Assembly: GCF_001613065.1 (NCBI RefSeq)
Contig: NZ_BDBQ01000031.1
Span: forward strand, 84,912-148,911
From: Nocardia miyunensis NBRC 108239
Lineage (GTDB): Bacteria > Actinomycetota > Actinomycetes > Mycobacteriales > Mycobacteriaceae
Direction: 5' to 3'
Length of the DNA stretch: 64,000 bases
Each line of letters starts with the position of its first letter. Within the stretch, counting starts at the first letter, position 1. A program made the position numbers and the translations under genes. Shown here one piece after another: positions 8,167 to 16,495 of the stretch. The notes below the pieces were generated by a model. That model was given only the letters and a program-made list of their open reading frames with translations, did no database searches and was not told the DNA's origin.

Positions 8167-10038
8167 GTGACCCGTAAACCGGCTTTTCCGCACCTGCTCG
8201 CTCCCGGGACCATCGGGCCCGTCACCGTGCCCAATCGGGTTGTGCTGCCCGCGATGGATATGAATCTGTGCGCGGACGGGGAGATCGAGCAGGAGGATAT
8301 CGAGCATTTCGTTGCTCGGGCGGCCGGTGGGACGGGGCTGATCATCACCGGGTGCTGCGCCGTGGCCTATCCGGTCGGATGCGCGAGCACGAAAGAGCCT
8401 GGGCTGTCGGAGGATCGGTTCATTCCGGGACTCAGGGCTCTCGCCGATGCCGTGCACGCCGCGGGAAGCAAGTTGTGTGTGCAGATGACACACCACGGGA
8501 AGATCGCTCGGATCGATACCGTCGAAGGTCGGCCGCTGTTGGTGCCGTCGGCGCCGAGTGGGTCTGCCGACCTTTCCGCGTTGGCGGACAACACTTCTGA
8601 CGAGATGCGAAAGATGGCGGCGGTCACGGGCGGTAAGCAGGCCACGTACCGCGAGGCCACCCAGGACGATATCGATTGGGTGGTGCGATGTTTCGCGTCG
8701 GCGGCCCGTCGGGTGCGGGCGGCGGGCGGCGACGCTGTCGAGATTCACTGCGCGCACGGCTACATACTCGGCGGATTCCTGAGCCGGGCGGACAACAAGC
8801 GCACCGACGGATACGGTGGGGCGCTGGCGAATCGCGCACGTTTGGCGGTCGAGGTGAAGAAGGCGGTGTCCATTCCGGTGATCACCGTCGGCCGGGTACT
8901 GCCGGAAGTCGGCGAAAAGGCGATCGCCGAGGGGCGAGCTGACTTCGCCGCGATGGGACGACAGCTGCTCGCCGATCCGGAACTGGTGAACAAGCTCGCG
9001 GCCGGGACACCTGAGAACGTCCGGCCCTGCATCAATTGCTATGTCTGCGTTCAGGAGAACTTCTGGGACGACACCCCCATCTGTGCGGTGAATCCCGCCC
9101 TGGGCAATGAGAAACTGCTGCCGCTGTCGCCTGTCTCGACTCCGAAACACGTCGTCATCGTCGGAGCGGGCCCCGGCGGCTTGGAGGTTGCCCGCCTCGC
9201 CGCCGAGCGGAGACATCGAATCACACTGCTGGACAAGACAGATCGACTCGGCGGCACGCTCTGGTTCGCCAGCCTCACCACGCCGGACAATCAGCGACTG
9301 TTGAACTGGCTGAAGGTCCAGGTCGAGCGGCTCGACATCGATATCCGCTTGAACACCGAGGCCACCGCGGCCTCGATCGCAGCCCTGAATCCGGACGTGG
9401 TGGTGGTAGCCACCGGCGCGGTGCGCGGACGCCCGGGCGTTCCCGGCGGCGATCTGCCGCACGTCCATACCGGAGACACCCTGCGCGCCTTGATGACCGG
9501 GTCCGGCGACGTCTCACAAGTGCCGCCGCTGCTCCGTACGATCGCGAAACTCGGCAAGCTGTCCGGCATCACCCGAAGTCCGGCCGCCATCCGCACGGTG
9601 ACCCGAAGATTCCTGCCGATGGGCAAGAACGTCGTGGTGATCGGCGGTTCGCTTGTGGGACTGGAACTCTCGGAATTTCTCGCCGAGCGTGGCCGCAACG
9701 TCACATTACTCGAGGAGGGGCAGCAACTCGGCGTCCCCATGGCCATGCCCCGCCGCTGGACAGCGGTCCGCCACGCGAGCGAACACGGCGTAACGATCCA
9801 CCGACATGCGACGGTGCAACGAATCACCAAGCAAGACGTCGAGTTTCGTGTTGCCGACAAGACGATGACGGCCCCGGCGAACATGGTCGTCGTCGCCTCG
9901 AAGGTCTCCGCCCAGGCCTCACTCGCCGAAGCCCTCGAAGGCGCGGTTCCCGAGGTACACGTCATCGGAGACGCCGCCGAGGTCGATTACATTCAGGGAG
10001 CAATTCACTCGGCGTGGAAAGTCGCCGCCAAGCTGTGA
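8167..10038 (+). CDS. FMN/4Fe-4S/FAD oxidoreductase, 2,4-dienoyl-CoA reductase type
   Basis: A 623-residue fusion of an old-yellow-enzyme TIM barrel (residues about 8-340) and a C-terminal FAD/NAD(P)-binding half, the layout of bacterial 2,4-dienoyl-CoA reductase (FadH) and related enoate reductases. Between the halves is the iron-sulfur cysteine cluster CINCYVC plus the later cysteine in ICAVNP. Dinucleotide-binding motifs are VVIVGAGPGGLEVARLA and a second, VVVIGGSLVGLELSEFL. The family reduces activated double bonds with NADPH. The GTG start matches the family N-terminus. The substrate is not determinable from sequence. Confidence 0.85.
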   Translation: MTRKPAFPHLLAPGTIGPVTVPNRVVLPAMDMNLCADGEIEQEDIEHFVARAAGGTGLIITGCCAVAYPVGCASTKEPGLSEDRFIPGLRALADAVHAAGSKLCVQMTHHGKIARIDTVEGRPLLVPSAPSGSADLSALADNTSDEMRKMAAVTGGKQATYREATQDDIDWVVRCFASAARRVRAAGGDAVEIHCAHGYILGGFLSRADNKRTDGYGGALANRARLAVEVKKAVSIPVITVGRVLPEVGEKAIAEGRADFAAMGRQLLADPELVNKLAAGTPENVRPCINCYVCVQENFWDDTPICAVNPALGNEKLLPLSPVSTPKHVVIVGAGPGGLEVARLAAERRHRITLLDKTDRLGGTLWFASLTTPDNQRLLNWLKVQVERLDIDIRLNTEATAASIAALNPDVVVVATGAVRGRPGVPGGDLPHVHTGDTLRALMTGSGDVSQVPPLLRTIAKLGKLSGITRSPAAIRTVTRRFLPMGKNVVVIGGSLVGLELSEFLAERGRNVTLLEEGQQLGVPMAMPRRWTAVRHASEHGVTIHRHATVQRITKQDVEFRVADKTMTAPANMVVVASKVSAQASLAEALEGAVPEVHVIGDAAEVDYIQGAIHSAWKVAAKL

Positions 10039-10166
10039 ATATCGCCTCGCGGCCAAGTCGGGATGCGGACCGGGGATCACTCGCGTGCCGAGCGCCCGGA
10101 CGGTCTCGGCGAAGTTCGCGGATCGTCGGGCTCGACACAGTTGCCCACCTGCCTCGGGCACGACTC

Positions 10167-11090
10167 TCAGGCGACGGGCCGAAGGTACCGACGGGCCCAT
10201 TCCTCGAAGCTGGTGACGGCGATACCGAGATCCCTGGCGTACTCCGGACGAGCGGGCTGAGGGACCACGTTCAGCAGATCCAGACCAGCACCCATGGCAG
10301 GCATTCCGGCGGCCAGGGCTTGTTCCTCTGTCATATTCGGTGCGAACAGAGGCGTGTTCAGCACGCGGGAGAGAACTTCGGCGATTTCGGTCATCGTCAA
10401 AAGGTCACTGGCCAATTCGAGCTCGACGCCGTCGAACCGCTCGGGGGCGGTGAGGGCCGCAGCGGCCGCGCGGCCGATGTCGTCCACCGCGACCAGCGAT
10501 AGGCGGGTTTCAGGGGCGATGACGCCCACCAGGCCGCCTTCGATGCCACGCGGGAACAGGTACGCGACGGAGGGCAGGAAGTTCTCCATGAATGTCGCGG
10601 GCCTGAGCAGCGTCCAGTGCGGGAAGCCCGCCGCACGAACCCGGTCCTGGAGCGCTGCCTTCGCGGCCAGACTGGCCTCGGCCATCGGCCAGCGCCCCTT
10701 GATCCAGCGCGGGTCCTCGGTGCGCTGCCCCGCACCGGATACGGAGGTGTGCACGAACTGCGACACCCCCGCGGCCCGAGCACCCTCGATGAGGTTGACC
10801 CCCTGCGCGATCTCACTGTCGAAATCTGGCCCTGCCGTGGTGAATTCGGGCATCTGCACGGAGAACACCGCCCGCGCCCCTTCGGCTGCCCGGATGATCG
10901 AATCGCGATCGCGCAGATCGCCGGTGACCAGTTCGGCGCCGAGCGCCGCGGCAGCCTCGGCTCGCGCGGTGTGCGGATCGCGGACCAGCGCCCGAACTCG
11001 AACGCCCGCGTCGAGCAGGGCGCGAGCAGTCGCACCACCCTGCTGGCCTGTGGCGCCGGAGACCAGAACTGGTGCGGAAACTGTGGACAT
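10167..11090 (-). CDS. NmrA-like NAD(P)-binding protein
   Basis: A 307-residue atypical short-chain dehydrogenase of the NmrA/HSCARG class. The Rossmann motif is VLVSGATGQQGGATARAL near the N-terminus. The motif region FVHTSVSGAG lacks the usual YxxxK catalytic pair, consistent with a redox sensor or a reductase such as quinone reductase. The ATG at 11090 was chosen for the GAGGGGC ribosome site just upstream. It is divergent from a TetR regulator that shares two operator-like palindromes with it, so it is probably the regulator's target. Confidence 0.8.
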   Translation of the reverse strand: MSTVSAPVLVSGATGQQGGATARALLDAGVRVRALVRDPHTARAEAAAALGAELVTGDLRDRDSIIRAAEGARAVFSVQMPEFTTAGPDFDSEIAQGVNLIEGARAAGVSQFVHTSVSGAGQRTEDPRWIKGRWPMAEASLAAKAALQDRVRAAGFPHWTLLRPATFMENFLPSVAYLFPRGIEGGLVGVIAPETRLSLVAVDDIGRAAAAALTAPERFDGVELELASDLLTMTEIAEVLSRVLNTPLFAPNMTEEQALAAGMPAMGAGLDLLNVVPQPARPEYARDLGIAVTSFEEWARRYLRPVA

Positions 11091-11114
11091 GATGCCCCTC
11101 ACGTGCGGATTCAC

Positions 11115-11171
11115 TAAACGGCGAGGCCCGCCGTTTATCTTCATCTAAGATATGGCGGGGCCCGCCGTTTA
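11115..11171. promoter_or_regulatory. Two TetR operator-like palindromes in a divergent promoter
   Basis: A near-perfect palindrome at 11115-11137 has arms TAAACGGCG and CGCCGTTTA. A second copy of its right half, GGCCCGCCGTTTA, recurs at 11159-11171, 34 bp on, with a partly matching left half (ATGGCGGG). Both lie between the NmrA-like gene and the divergent tetR. Confidence 0.65.
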
Positions 11172-11191
11172 GCAACCCAGGAGGTGAGGTC

Positions 11192-11764
11192 GTGCCCGAA
11201 CACCAGCGCGCCGACGCCCGTCGCAACTACGCACGCGTCCTCGCGGTAGCGGAGGAGGAGATCGCCGCCCACGGCGCCGGAGCGTCCCTGGAGCAGATCG
11301 CCCGCATCGCGGGAGTCGGTTCGGGGACCGTGCGCCGCCACTTCCCCACCCGCCGCGCACTGCTGGAAGCGGTCTCGCACAAGAGAATCGAAGCGCTGTG
11401 CGCCCGCGCCGAGGAGCTGATCGATTCCGCGGACAGCCGCAGCGCGTTGCTGGACTGGCTGGGCGACGTCCTCACCTATTGCATCAGCGCACGAGGACTG
11501 GCGGCCGTACTGGCCCGCGACAGCGCCGGAACCGACCCGGTACACGACAACGCCTGCTCCACAGCCCTGGAAGAGGCCGGAAACCCGTTGCTGCGCCGCG
11601 CGATTCAGCAAGGCACCGTAGCGACCACCGCAACCGTCGAGGAACTGATCATGCTGATCGTCGGCATCGCCCTCACCACCGAGGGCTGCACCGATCCCGC
11701 CCCCCAGGCCGACCGGCTGTTCGAGCTGACGATCGCCGGTCTACCCACAGGACGACCGACGTAG
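11192..11764 (+). CDS. TetR family transcriptional regulator
   Basis: A 190-residue TetR-type regulator. The DNA-binding domain runs over about residues 10-58 (AVAEEEIAAHGAGASLEQIA, then the recognition segment GSGTVRRHFPTRRALLEAV). The C-terminal domain belongs to the group often found beside NmrA/short-chain dehydrogenase genes. The GTG start is supported by a strong GAGGTGAGG ribosome site two bases upstream of the codon. It probably represses the divergent NmrA-like gene through the shared palindromes. Confidence 0.85.
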   Translation: MPEHQRADARRNYARVLAVAEEEIAAHGAGASLEQIARIAGVGSGTVRRHFPTRRALLEAVSHKRIEALCARAEELIDSADSRSALLDWLGDVLTYCISARGLAAVLARDSAGTDPVHDNACSTALEEAGNPLLRRAIQQGTVATTATVEELIMLIVGIALTTEGCTDPAPQADRLFELTIAGLPTGRPT

Positions 11765-11813
11765 CCCGGACCGCGCGAACCGGTTGTACGACCGGCCCCG
11801 AGGAAGCGGCGAA

Positions 11814-12263
11814 TTATGGTCCGGCGGGCGCGATCACTCGCAGGCGCGGAAAGTAGGTCCTGAAACGCACCGCATCCCGAGTGAGCAATCGATACCCGGC
11901 AACCACCGCATGCGCACCGATGTAGAAGTCCGGAAGTGGGTTGCGCTTCTCTCCACCCTTCCGGCGGTAGGCGACGAACGCCTTGCCGGCCACGAATCCG
12001 GCCGCATACGGCAGGTCTTCCCGTCCCAGTTCGCTCTCGGGAAGTGCCGCATCGAGATCCTCGATGGTGTCGAAACCGGCAGCGACCTCGGCGTAGACGA
12101 TCGGGTTGATGACCACCGACCCGAGATCGCGAGCTCGGGCAAGCGCATCTTCGGACCAGTCCGCCCAAGTGGGATCGTCGGTGAGAACATCGAGCAGCAC
12201 ACACGAATCCACCAGCGTGATCGGACGATCAGGAACCGCTCGAAGGACGGGCTCATTCGCCAC
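11814..12263 (-). CDS. vapC: VapC-type PIN domain ribonuclease toxin
   Basis: A 149-residue PIN-domain protein. The acidic metal-binding residues are in place: D in TLVDSCVLLD, E in VYAEVAAGF, D in LPDFYIGAHA and D in LLTRDAVRF. VapC toxins cleave tRNA or rRNA with Mg2+. Its start lies inside the end of the upstream vapB, an 11-bp overlap, indicating coupling. Slightly long for the family because of an N-terminal lead-in (MANEPVLRAVPDRP). Confidence 0.88.
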   Translation of the reverse strand: MANEPVLRAVPDRPITLVDSCVLLDVLTDDPTWADWSEDALARARDLGSVVINPIVYAEVAAGFDTIEDLDAALPESELGREDLPYAAGFVAGKAFVAYRRKGGEKRNPLPDFYIGAHAVVAGYRLLTRDAVRFRTYFPRLRVIAPAGP

Positions 12264-12480
12264 GGAAAAGTTCCATCAGCTCATCGGTTGTCATCTTTGT
12301 CGTGGCGCGACCGCGCATATGCTTCGCTAGGCGCTTACCGCGGCTCTCCGCCCCTTCTCGCCGCACGATCTGCAGAGCACCGCCCACCTCGACGACATCC
12401 ACCTCATCCCCCTCTTCCAGCGCATATTTGTGCCGCAACTCCGCGGGAATCGTGACCTGCCCCTTGCTGTTGAGCCGCAT
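12253..12480 (-). CDS. vapB: VapB/AbrB-type antitoxin
   Basis: A 75-residue antitoxin with the SpoVT-AbrB swapped-hairpin DNA-binding motif at its N-terminus (MRLNSKGQVTIPAELRHKYA, then EGDEVDVVEVGG) and a charged C-terminal toxin-binding tail (TTDELMELFRGE). The ATG at 12480 was chosen because the motif begins there and a strong GGGAGGTG ribosome site lies 4-5 bp upstream; an upstream in-frame start would read through that site and the operator. It overlaps vapC by 11 bp. Confidence 0.9.
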   Translation of the reverse strand: MRLNSKGQVTIPAELRHKYALEEGDEVDVVEVGGALQIVRREGAESRGKRLAKHMRGRATTKMTTDELMELFRGE

Positions 12481-12491
12481 CGGCCACCTCC

Positions 12492-12523
12492 CGTAATACG
12501 TAATACCAACGATACGTATTACG
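12492..12523. promoter_or_regulatory. VapBC operator palindrome
   Basis: A perfect 11-bp inverted repeat, CGTAATACGTA and TACGTATTACG with a 10-bp spacer, lies just upstream of the vapB ribosome binding site. AT-rich against its surroundings, it should overlap the promoter. This is the expected position for the autoregulatory VapBC site. The remaining 270 bp to ltp2 show nothing else. Confidence 0.8.
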
Positions 12524-12792
12524 CACCTGAGCCGCAACAGCCGATCAACTGCTCCGTACCGACAGGATCAACTCCGAGGCGATGCGCTTGTCACCGCGAC
12601 ATAGGGGCAGCGCGACTCGTTCGCCGAGAGCCGCAACTCCGACAGGCAATCAGCAGACACCGACGTCCGCGAGCGTGGCACTGACAATTCGGAGCCGGAG
12701 AAACGTGGCTCCGAAAAACATGGACGGACTGTTCACGCCGACGGCCCGCACCCCGGGGCATGCGCGGGCCCTCGGGGTACGGGGTTCGAGGG

Positions 12793-13962
12793 TCAGCCCG
12801 CGGTGAGGACCAAACCGGATGTGGGGACGCCGGTTCCCGCGGTGACGATGATGTTCTGGACATCGGGGGCCGGGTTGACCGAGGTGCCGCGGATTTGGCG
12901 GACGGCCTCGGCTATGCCGTTCATGCCGTGGATGTAGGCCTCGCCGAGTTGGCCGCCGTGGGTGTTCAGGGGGAGGCGGCCGCCTACCTCGATCGCGCCG
13001 TCGGCGATGAAGTCCTTGGCTTCGCCGCGGGCGCAGAAGCCGAGTTCCTCGAGTTGCATCAGGACGAACGGGGTGAAGTGGTCGTAGAGGATCGCGGCCT
13101 GCATATCCGATGGGCCCAAACCGCTTTGGGCCCAGAGCTGTTCGCCTACCAGGCCCATTTCCGGCAGTCCGGTGAGGGCGTCGCGGTAGTAGCTGGTCAT
13201 GACGTACTGGTCCGCGCCGGAACCCTGTGCGGCACCGGCGATTACGGCCGACTTCTGTGGAAGATCGCGGGCCCGTTCGGCACTCGTGACGACGATGGCC
13301 ACGCCGCCGTCGGTCTCCTGGCAGCAGTCCAGCAGATGCAGCGGCTCGGCGATCCAGCGCGAGTTCTGATGATCTTCCAGGGTGATCGGCTTACCGTAGA
13401 AGTGGGCCGCCGGGTTCACCGCCGCGTGCTTGCGATCGGCGACCGCGATAGCACCGAAATCCGCACTGGTAGCGCCGTATACGTGCATATAGCGCCGGGC
13501 GACCATGGCCACCTGCGCGGCGGGGGTGCCCAGGCCCTGCGGGTATCCCCATGCCGCGTCCACACCCGAGGAGGTCGGGGCCGCGGCCAGGTGAGTGGCG
13601 AACTGGCCGAACCGATGTCCGGACCGCTCGTTGAAAGCGCGGTATGCCACAACGACATCGGCGATTCCGGTGGCCACCGCCATGGCCGCCTGCTGCACGG
13701 TCGCCGCGGCCGCACCGCCGCCGAACGGAATATTGCTGAAGAACTTCAGATTCGGCACGCCGACCGCACGGGCCACGGCGGCCTGGGTGTTGGTATCCAT
13801 GGTGAACGTCGTGAGCCCGTCCACATCCGCGGGCGTCAGCCCGGCATCGGCCAGCGCGGCGGTGACCGCCTCCGCGGCCAGACGCAATTCGCTGCGGCCC
13901 GAATCCTTCGAGAAGTCGGTGGCGCCGATACCGACGATGGCGGCCTTGCCACTGATACTCAT
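12793..13962 (-). CDS. ltp2: Ltp2, cholesterol side-chain retro-aldolase (thiolase-like lipid-transfer protein)
   Basis: A 389-residue thiolase-superfamily protein that, as I recall it, tracks mycobacterial Ltp2 nearly end to end (GIGATDFSKDSGRSELRLAA, LTTFTMDTNT, NERSGHRFGQ, FYGKPITLEDHQNSRWIAEP, LLDCCQETDGG, the segment around INGIAE, GTGVPTSGL). Ltp2 works with the DUF35 domain of ChsH2 to cleave 17-hydroxy-3-oxo-4-pregnene-20-carboxyl-CoA, releasing propionyl-CoA and androstenedione. It is the last gene of the operon and overlaps chsH1 by 4 bp. Regulation by KstR is expected. Confidence 0.9.
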   Translation of the reverse strand: MSISGKAAIVGIGATDFSKDSGRSELRLAAEAVTAALADAGLTPADVDGLTTFTMDTNTQAAVARAVGVPNLKFFSNIPFGGGAAAATVQQAAMAVATGIADVVVAYRAFNERSGHRFGQFATHLAAAPTSSGVDAAWGYPQGLGTPAAQVAMVARRYMHVYGATSADFGAIAVADRKHAAVNPAAHFYGKPITLEDHQNSRWIAEPLHLLDCCQETDGGVAIVVTSAERARDLPQKSAVIAGAAQGSGADQYVMTSYYRDALTGLPEMGLVGEQLWAQSGLGPSDMQAAILYDHFTPFVLMQLEELGFCARGEAKDFIADGAIEVGGRLPLNTHGGQLGEAYIHGMNGIAEAVRQIRGTSVNPAPDVQNIIVTAGTGVPTSGLVLTAG

Positions 13963-14375
13963 GGGTTCTCCTGCAACTCGATCACGGCCTTGGCGGTGAT
14001 GTGGTCGCCGAGGCTGTCCCGGCCGACCACGTCGATGTGGACCTGCGGGCCCTCGACGGCGGTCACGGTGCCGCTCAACGTCAGCGTGTCACCCGCGTAC
14101 AGCGGCACGCCCAGCCGCAGGGCCAGCGATTTCACGATCGCCCCGGGCCCGGCCCAATCGGTTACGAACCGCTGCACCAGACCGGTATCGGTGAGGATGT
14201 TGACGAAGATGTCCTTCGAACCGCGCTGCACCGCCTTGTCCCGATCGTGGTGCACGTCCTGAAAGTCCCTGGTGGCCAGGGCGGAACTGACCACGAAGGT
14301 CGGATCGGCGTGAATCACCAACTCCGGCAGCGCATTTCCGGCCTGCACCGCCGATGGTCGCAAAGTCCCGGTCAT
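13959..14375 (-). CDS. chsH1: ChsH1, MaoC-like subunit of steroid enoyl-CoA hydratase
   Basis: A 138-residue MaoC-type hot-dog protein (DFQDVHHDRDKAVQRGSKDI, then GDTLTLSGTVTAVEG). In mycobacteria ChsH1 pairs with the MaoC part of ChsH2 to hydrate the side-chain enoyl-CoA made by ChsE1-ChsE2. The D..H motif of the hydratase is present in the FQDVHHD segment. It overlaps both neighbours by 4 bp (ltp2 downstream, chsH2 upstream), as in a tightly coupled operon. Length matches the known protein (about 130 residues). Confidence 0.88.
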   Translation of the reverse strand: MTGTLRPSAVQAGNALPELVIHADPTFVVSSALATRDFQDVHHDRDKAVQRGSKDIFVNILTDTGLVQRFVTDWAGPGAIVKSLALRLGVPLYAGDTLTLSGTVTAVEGPQVHIDVVGRDSLGDHITAKAVIELQENP

Positions 14376-15316
14376 CGGACCGCCTTCCAGTACGGCAGCG
14401 TGTTGTCATCGTCGAGCTTCTCGAAGCCCACCTCGACCGGCATCCCGACCTGCACCTCGCCGGGCTCGGCCCCACGCAGGTCACCCAGGACGCGCACGCC
14501 CTCCTCGAGTTCGACCAGGGCCACCACGAACGGCAACGTGCGTCCGGGCACCTTCGGCGCGTGATGTACGACGTAGCTGAAAACCGTGCCGCGACCCGAC
14601 GCCACCACGTAGTCCGGCGTCTTGTCCTTGTCCTGCCACAGCGCCGGAATCGGCGGATGACGCAGCGAACCGTCCGGCAGGCGCTGAATCCGGAGCTCGC
14701 CGAGTTTCGCGCCCTCCCAGAAGAACTCGGTGTCCTTGGAGACGATCGGCCGGACCCGCTTGCTCAGGTCATCCTGCGGTGCAGCGGCTTTGCCGGTGCC
14801 GGGGATGAATTTCAGCATCCGGAAGGACATCTCGGTGACGGCCTCGTCCCCGACGTACCAGGTCAGCAGGTAGGTGGCGAACCAGCCCTCGCCCAGCGCG
14901 GTGCGCTTGGGGCCGACCAGATCCTTCAACCGGGTCCGCGCGTACGGCCGCTCTCCCAGTCGCAGATACCGGTGGTAGGTCTGCTCACAGTTGGTCGCGA
15001 CCACCGAGGTGTATCCCGCGGCGTCGAGCAGATCGTTGACCGCGTTCATCGGATCGTCCGAGGGCCGCGCCCCGTGCAGGCCGGGCATGGTCCACACCTG
15101 CGCCATCGCGGGCGGCGCGACGATGCCCGGATGTCCGGCGGCGCGCGCGGCCTCCTCGTCGACGTAGATCGGGTTCGCGTCGCCGATGGCCTCGATCCAG
15201 TTGTTGATCATCGGCTGATTCACCGGATCGCGGCCGTAGCGCGGGGCGCATTCGCCCTCGGCCATGATCCGATCCCCGGCGGCGGCGATCTCGTCGGCTG
15301 TGCTGGTTTCCGGCAC
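14372..15316 (-). CDS. chsH2: ChsH2, MaoC-DUF35 fusion
   Basis: A 314-residue two-domain protein: a MaoC-like hydratase half (residues about 20-180, with INNWIEAIGDANPIY, then HPGIVAPPAMAQVW) and a C-terminal DUF35 OB-fold domain (residues about 200-310, beginning EFFWEGAKLGELRIQRLPDG). The first half forms the hydratase with ChsH1; the DUF35 half binds and activates Ltp2. The zinc-ribbon cysteines common in other DUF35 proteins are absent here (RIQRLPDGSLRHPPIPALW), as I recall for the mycobacterial orthologue. It starts 9 bp after the chsE2 stop. Confidence 0.88.
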   Translation of the reverse strand: MPETSTADEIAAAGDRIMAEGECAPRYGRDPVNQPMINNWIEAIGDANPIYVDEEAARAAGHPGIVAPPAMAQVWTMPGLHGARPSDDPMNAVNDLLDAAGYTSVVATNCEQTYHRYLRLGERPYARTRLKDLVGPKRTALGEGWFATYLLTWYVGDEAVTEMSFRMLKFIPGTGKAAAPQDDLSKRVRPIVSKDTEFFWEGAKLGELRIQRLPDGSLRHPPIPALWQDKDKTPDYVVASGRGTVFSYVVHHAPKVPGRTLPFVVALVELEEGVRVLGDLRGAEPGEVQVGMPVEVGFEKLDDDNTLPYWKAVR

Positions 15317-15325
15317 TCCAGGCTC

Positions 15326-16495
15326 CTATCTCGGTACGCGTGGCAGCTGCAGACCGGCGGTGGCGATCAGTTCGCGCATGACTTCGTTGACGCCGCCGCC
15401 GAAGGTCACCACCAGGTTCTGCTTGGTGCGCCGGTCCAGCCAGCCCAGCAGATCCGCGGTCGCGGGTTCGGCGGGATCGCCGTAGCGGCCGACGACCTCC
15501 TCGGCCAAACGCCCTGCCTCCTGGAGGGATTCGGTCGAATAGACCTTGGTCGCCGAGGCGTCGGCGATGACCCCGTTGGGATCCTCCGCCGCCTGATCGG
15601 CCTTCGCCGCGACCTGCCAGTTCAGCAGCTCGTTGAGCCGCACCATGGCGTGCAACCGCCCCAGTGCGCGCTGCACACCGGACTCGCCCAGCACGTTCTG
15701 CGCCTTCGCCCAATCGTGCACGCGATCGTAGAGCTGCTCGATCTTGCCCGACGGCCCGAGGCCCACCCGCTCGTGATTGAGCTGGGTGGTGATCAGCTTC
15801 CAGCCCCGATTCTCTTCGCCCACAATCATATTCGCTGGTACGCGGACGCTGTCGAAATACGTCGCGTTGGTGTGGTGCGCGCCGTCGCAGGTGATGATCG
15901 GGGTCCAGGAGTAGCCCGGATCGGTGGTGTCCACGATCAGGATCGTGATCCCGCGATGCCGTGATTCGGTGGTGCCGGTGCGACAGGCCAGCCAGATGTA
16001 GTCGGCCTCGTGCGCGCCGGTGGTGAAAACCTTCTGCCCGTTGACGATCCAGTCCCCCGCACTGTCGCGCACCGCGCTGGTGCGCAACGCGGCGAGGTCG
16101 GTTCCGGCTTCGGGTTCGGAGTAGCCGATCGCGAAATGGATATCGCCGGAAAGGATTCCGGGCAGGAACTTCTTCTTCTGCTCGTCGGTGCCGAACTGTT
16201 GCAGCGTCGGGCCGACGGTCAGCAGCGTCACCAGCGGCAGCGGGACGTCCGCCCGCACCGCCTCGTTGTAGAAGATCTGCTGTTCGACGGGCCCGAATCC
16301 CTGGCCGCCGAACTCCTTCGGCCAGCCGACGCCGAGCCAGCCGTCCCGGCCCATCCGCCGCACCACCGCGCGGTAGGCGTCGCCGTGCCGGTTCACCAGC
16401 ATCTCGGCCTCCTCCTCGGGAGTCACGAGATCGGCGAAGTACGAACGTAATTCGGCGCGTAGGTTGCGCTGTTCGAGCGTCAGATCGATGAACAT
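15326..16495 (-). CDS. chsE2: ChsE2 (FadE29-type) acyl-CoA dehydrogenase subunit
   Basis: A 389-residue acyl-CoA dehydrogenase (MFIDLTLEQRNLRAELRSYF, then FAIGYSEPEAGTDLAALRT and VNGQKVFTTGAHEADYIWLA). ChsE2 forms an alpha2beta2 heterotetramer with ChsE1 that oxidises the three-carbon cholesterol side-chain CoA thioester. The ATG at 16495 was chosen because the family starts there; the frame is open much further upstream only because it reads through chsE1. It overlaps the end of chsE1 by 16 bp. Confidence 0.9.
   Translation of the reverse strand: MFIDLTLEQRNLRAELRSYFADLVTPEEEAEMLVNRHGDAYRAVVRRMGRDGWLGVGWPKEFGGQGFGPVEQQIFYNEAVRADVPLPLVTLLTVGPTLQQFGTDEQKKKFLPGILSGDIHFAIGYSEPEAGTDLAALRTSAVRDSAGDWIVNGQKVFTTGAHEADYIWLACRTGTTESRHRGITILIVDTTDPGYSWTPIITCDGAHHTNATYFDSVRVPANMIVGEENRGWKLITTQLNHERVGLGPSGKIEQLYDRVHDWAKAQNVLGESGVQRALGRLHAMVRLNELLNWQVAAKADQAAEDPNGVIADASATKVYSTESLQEAGRLAEEVVGRYGDPAEPATADLLGWLDRRTKQNLVVTFGGGVNEVMRELIATAGLQLPRVPR

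Noticed and set aside
7860..8177. A 105-codon frame in the gap before the old-yellow-enzyme gene
   Set aside because: It overlaps the next gene's start, has no family resemblance and no ribosome site.
9001..9110. Frameshift in the old-yellow-enzyme gene at the iron-sulfur region
   Set aside because: The frame is continuous from 8167 to 10038 with both domains intact; spacing of the cysteines is within family variation.
12760..14262. A 500-codon plus-strand open frame across ltp2 and chsH1
   Set aside because: It is the antisense shadow of GC-rich genes whose minus-strand products match known families; its own protein has no recognisable domain.
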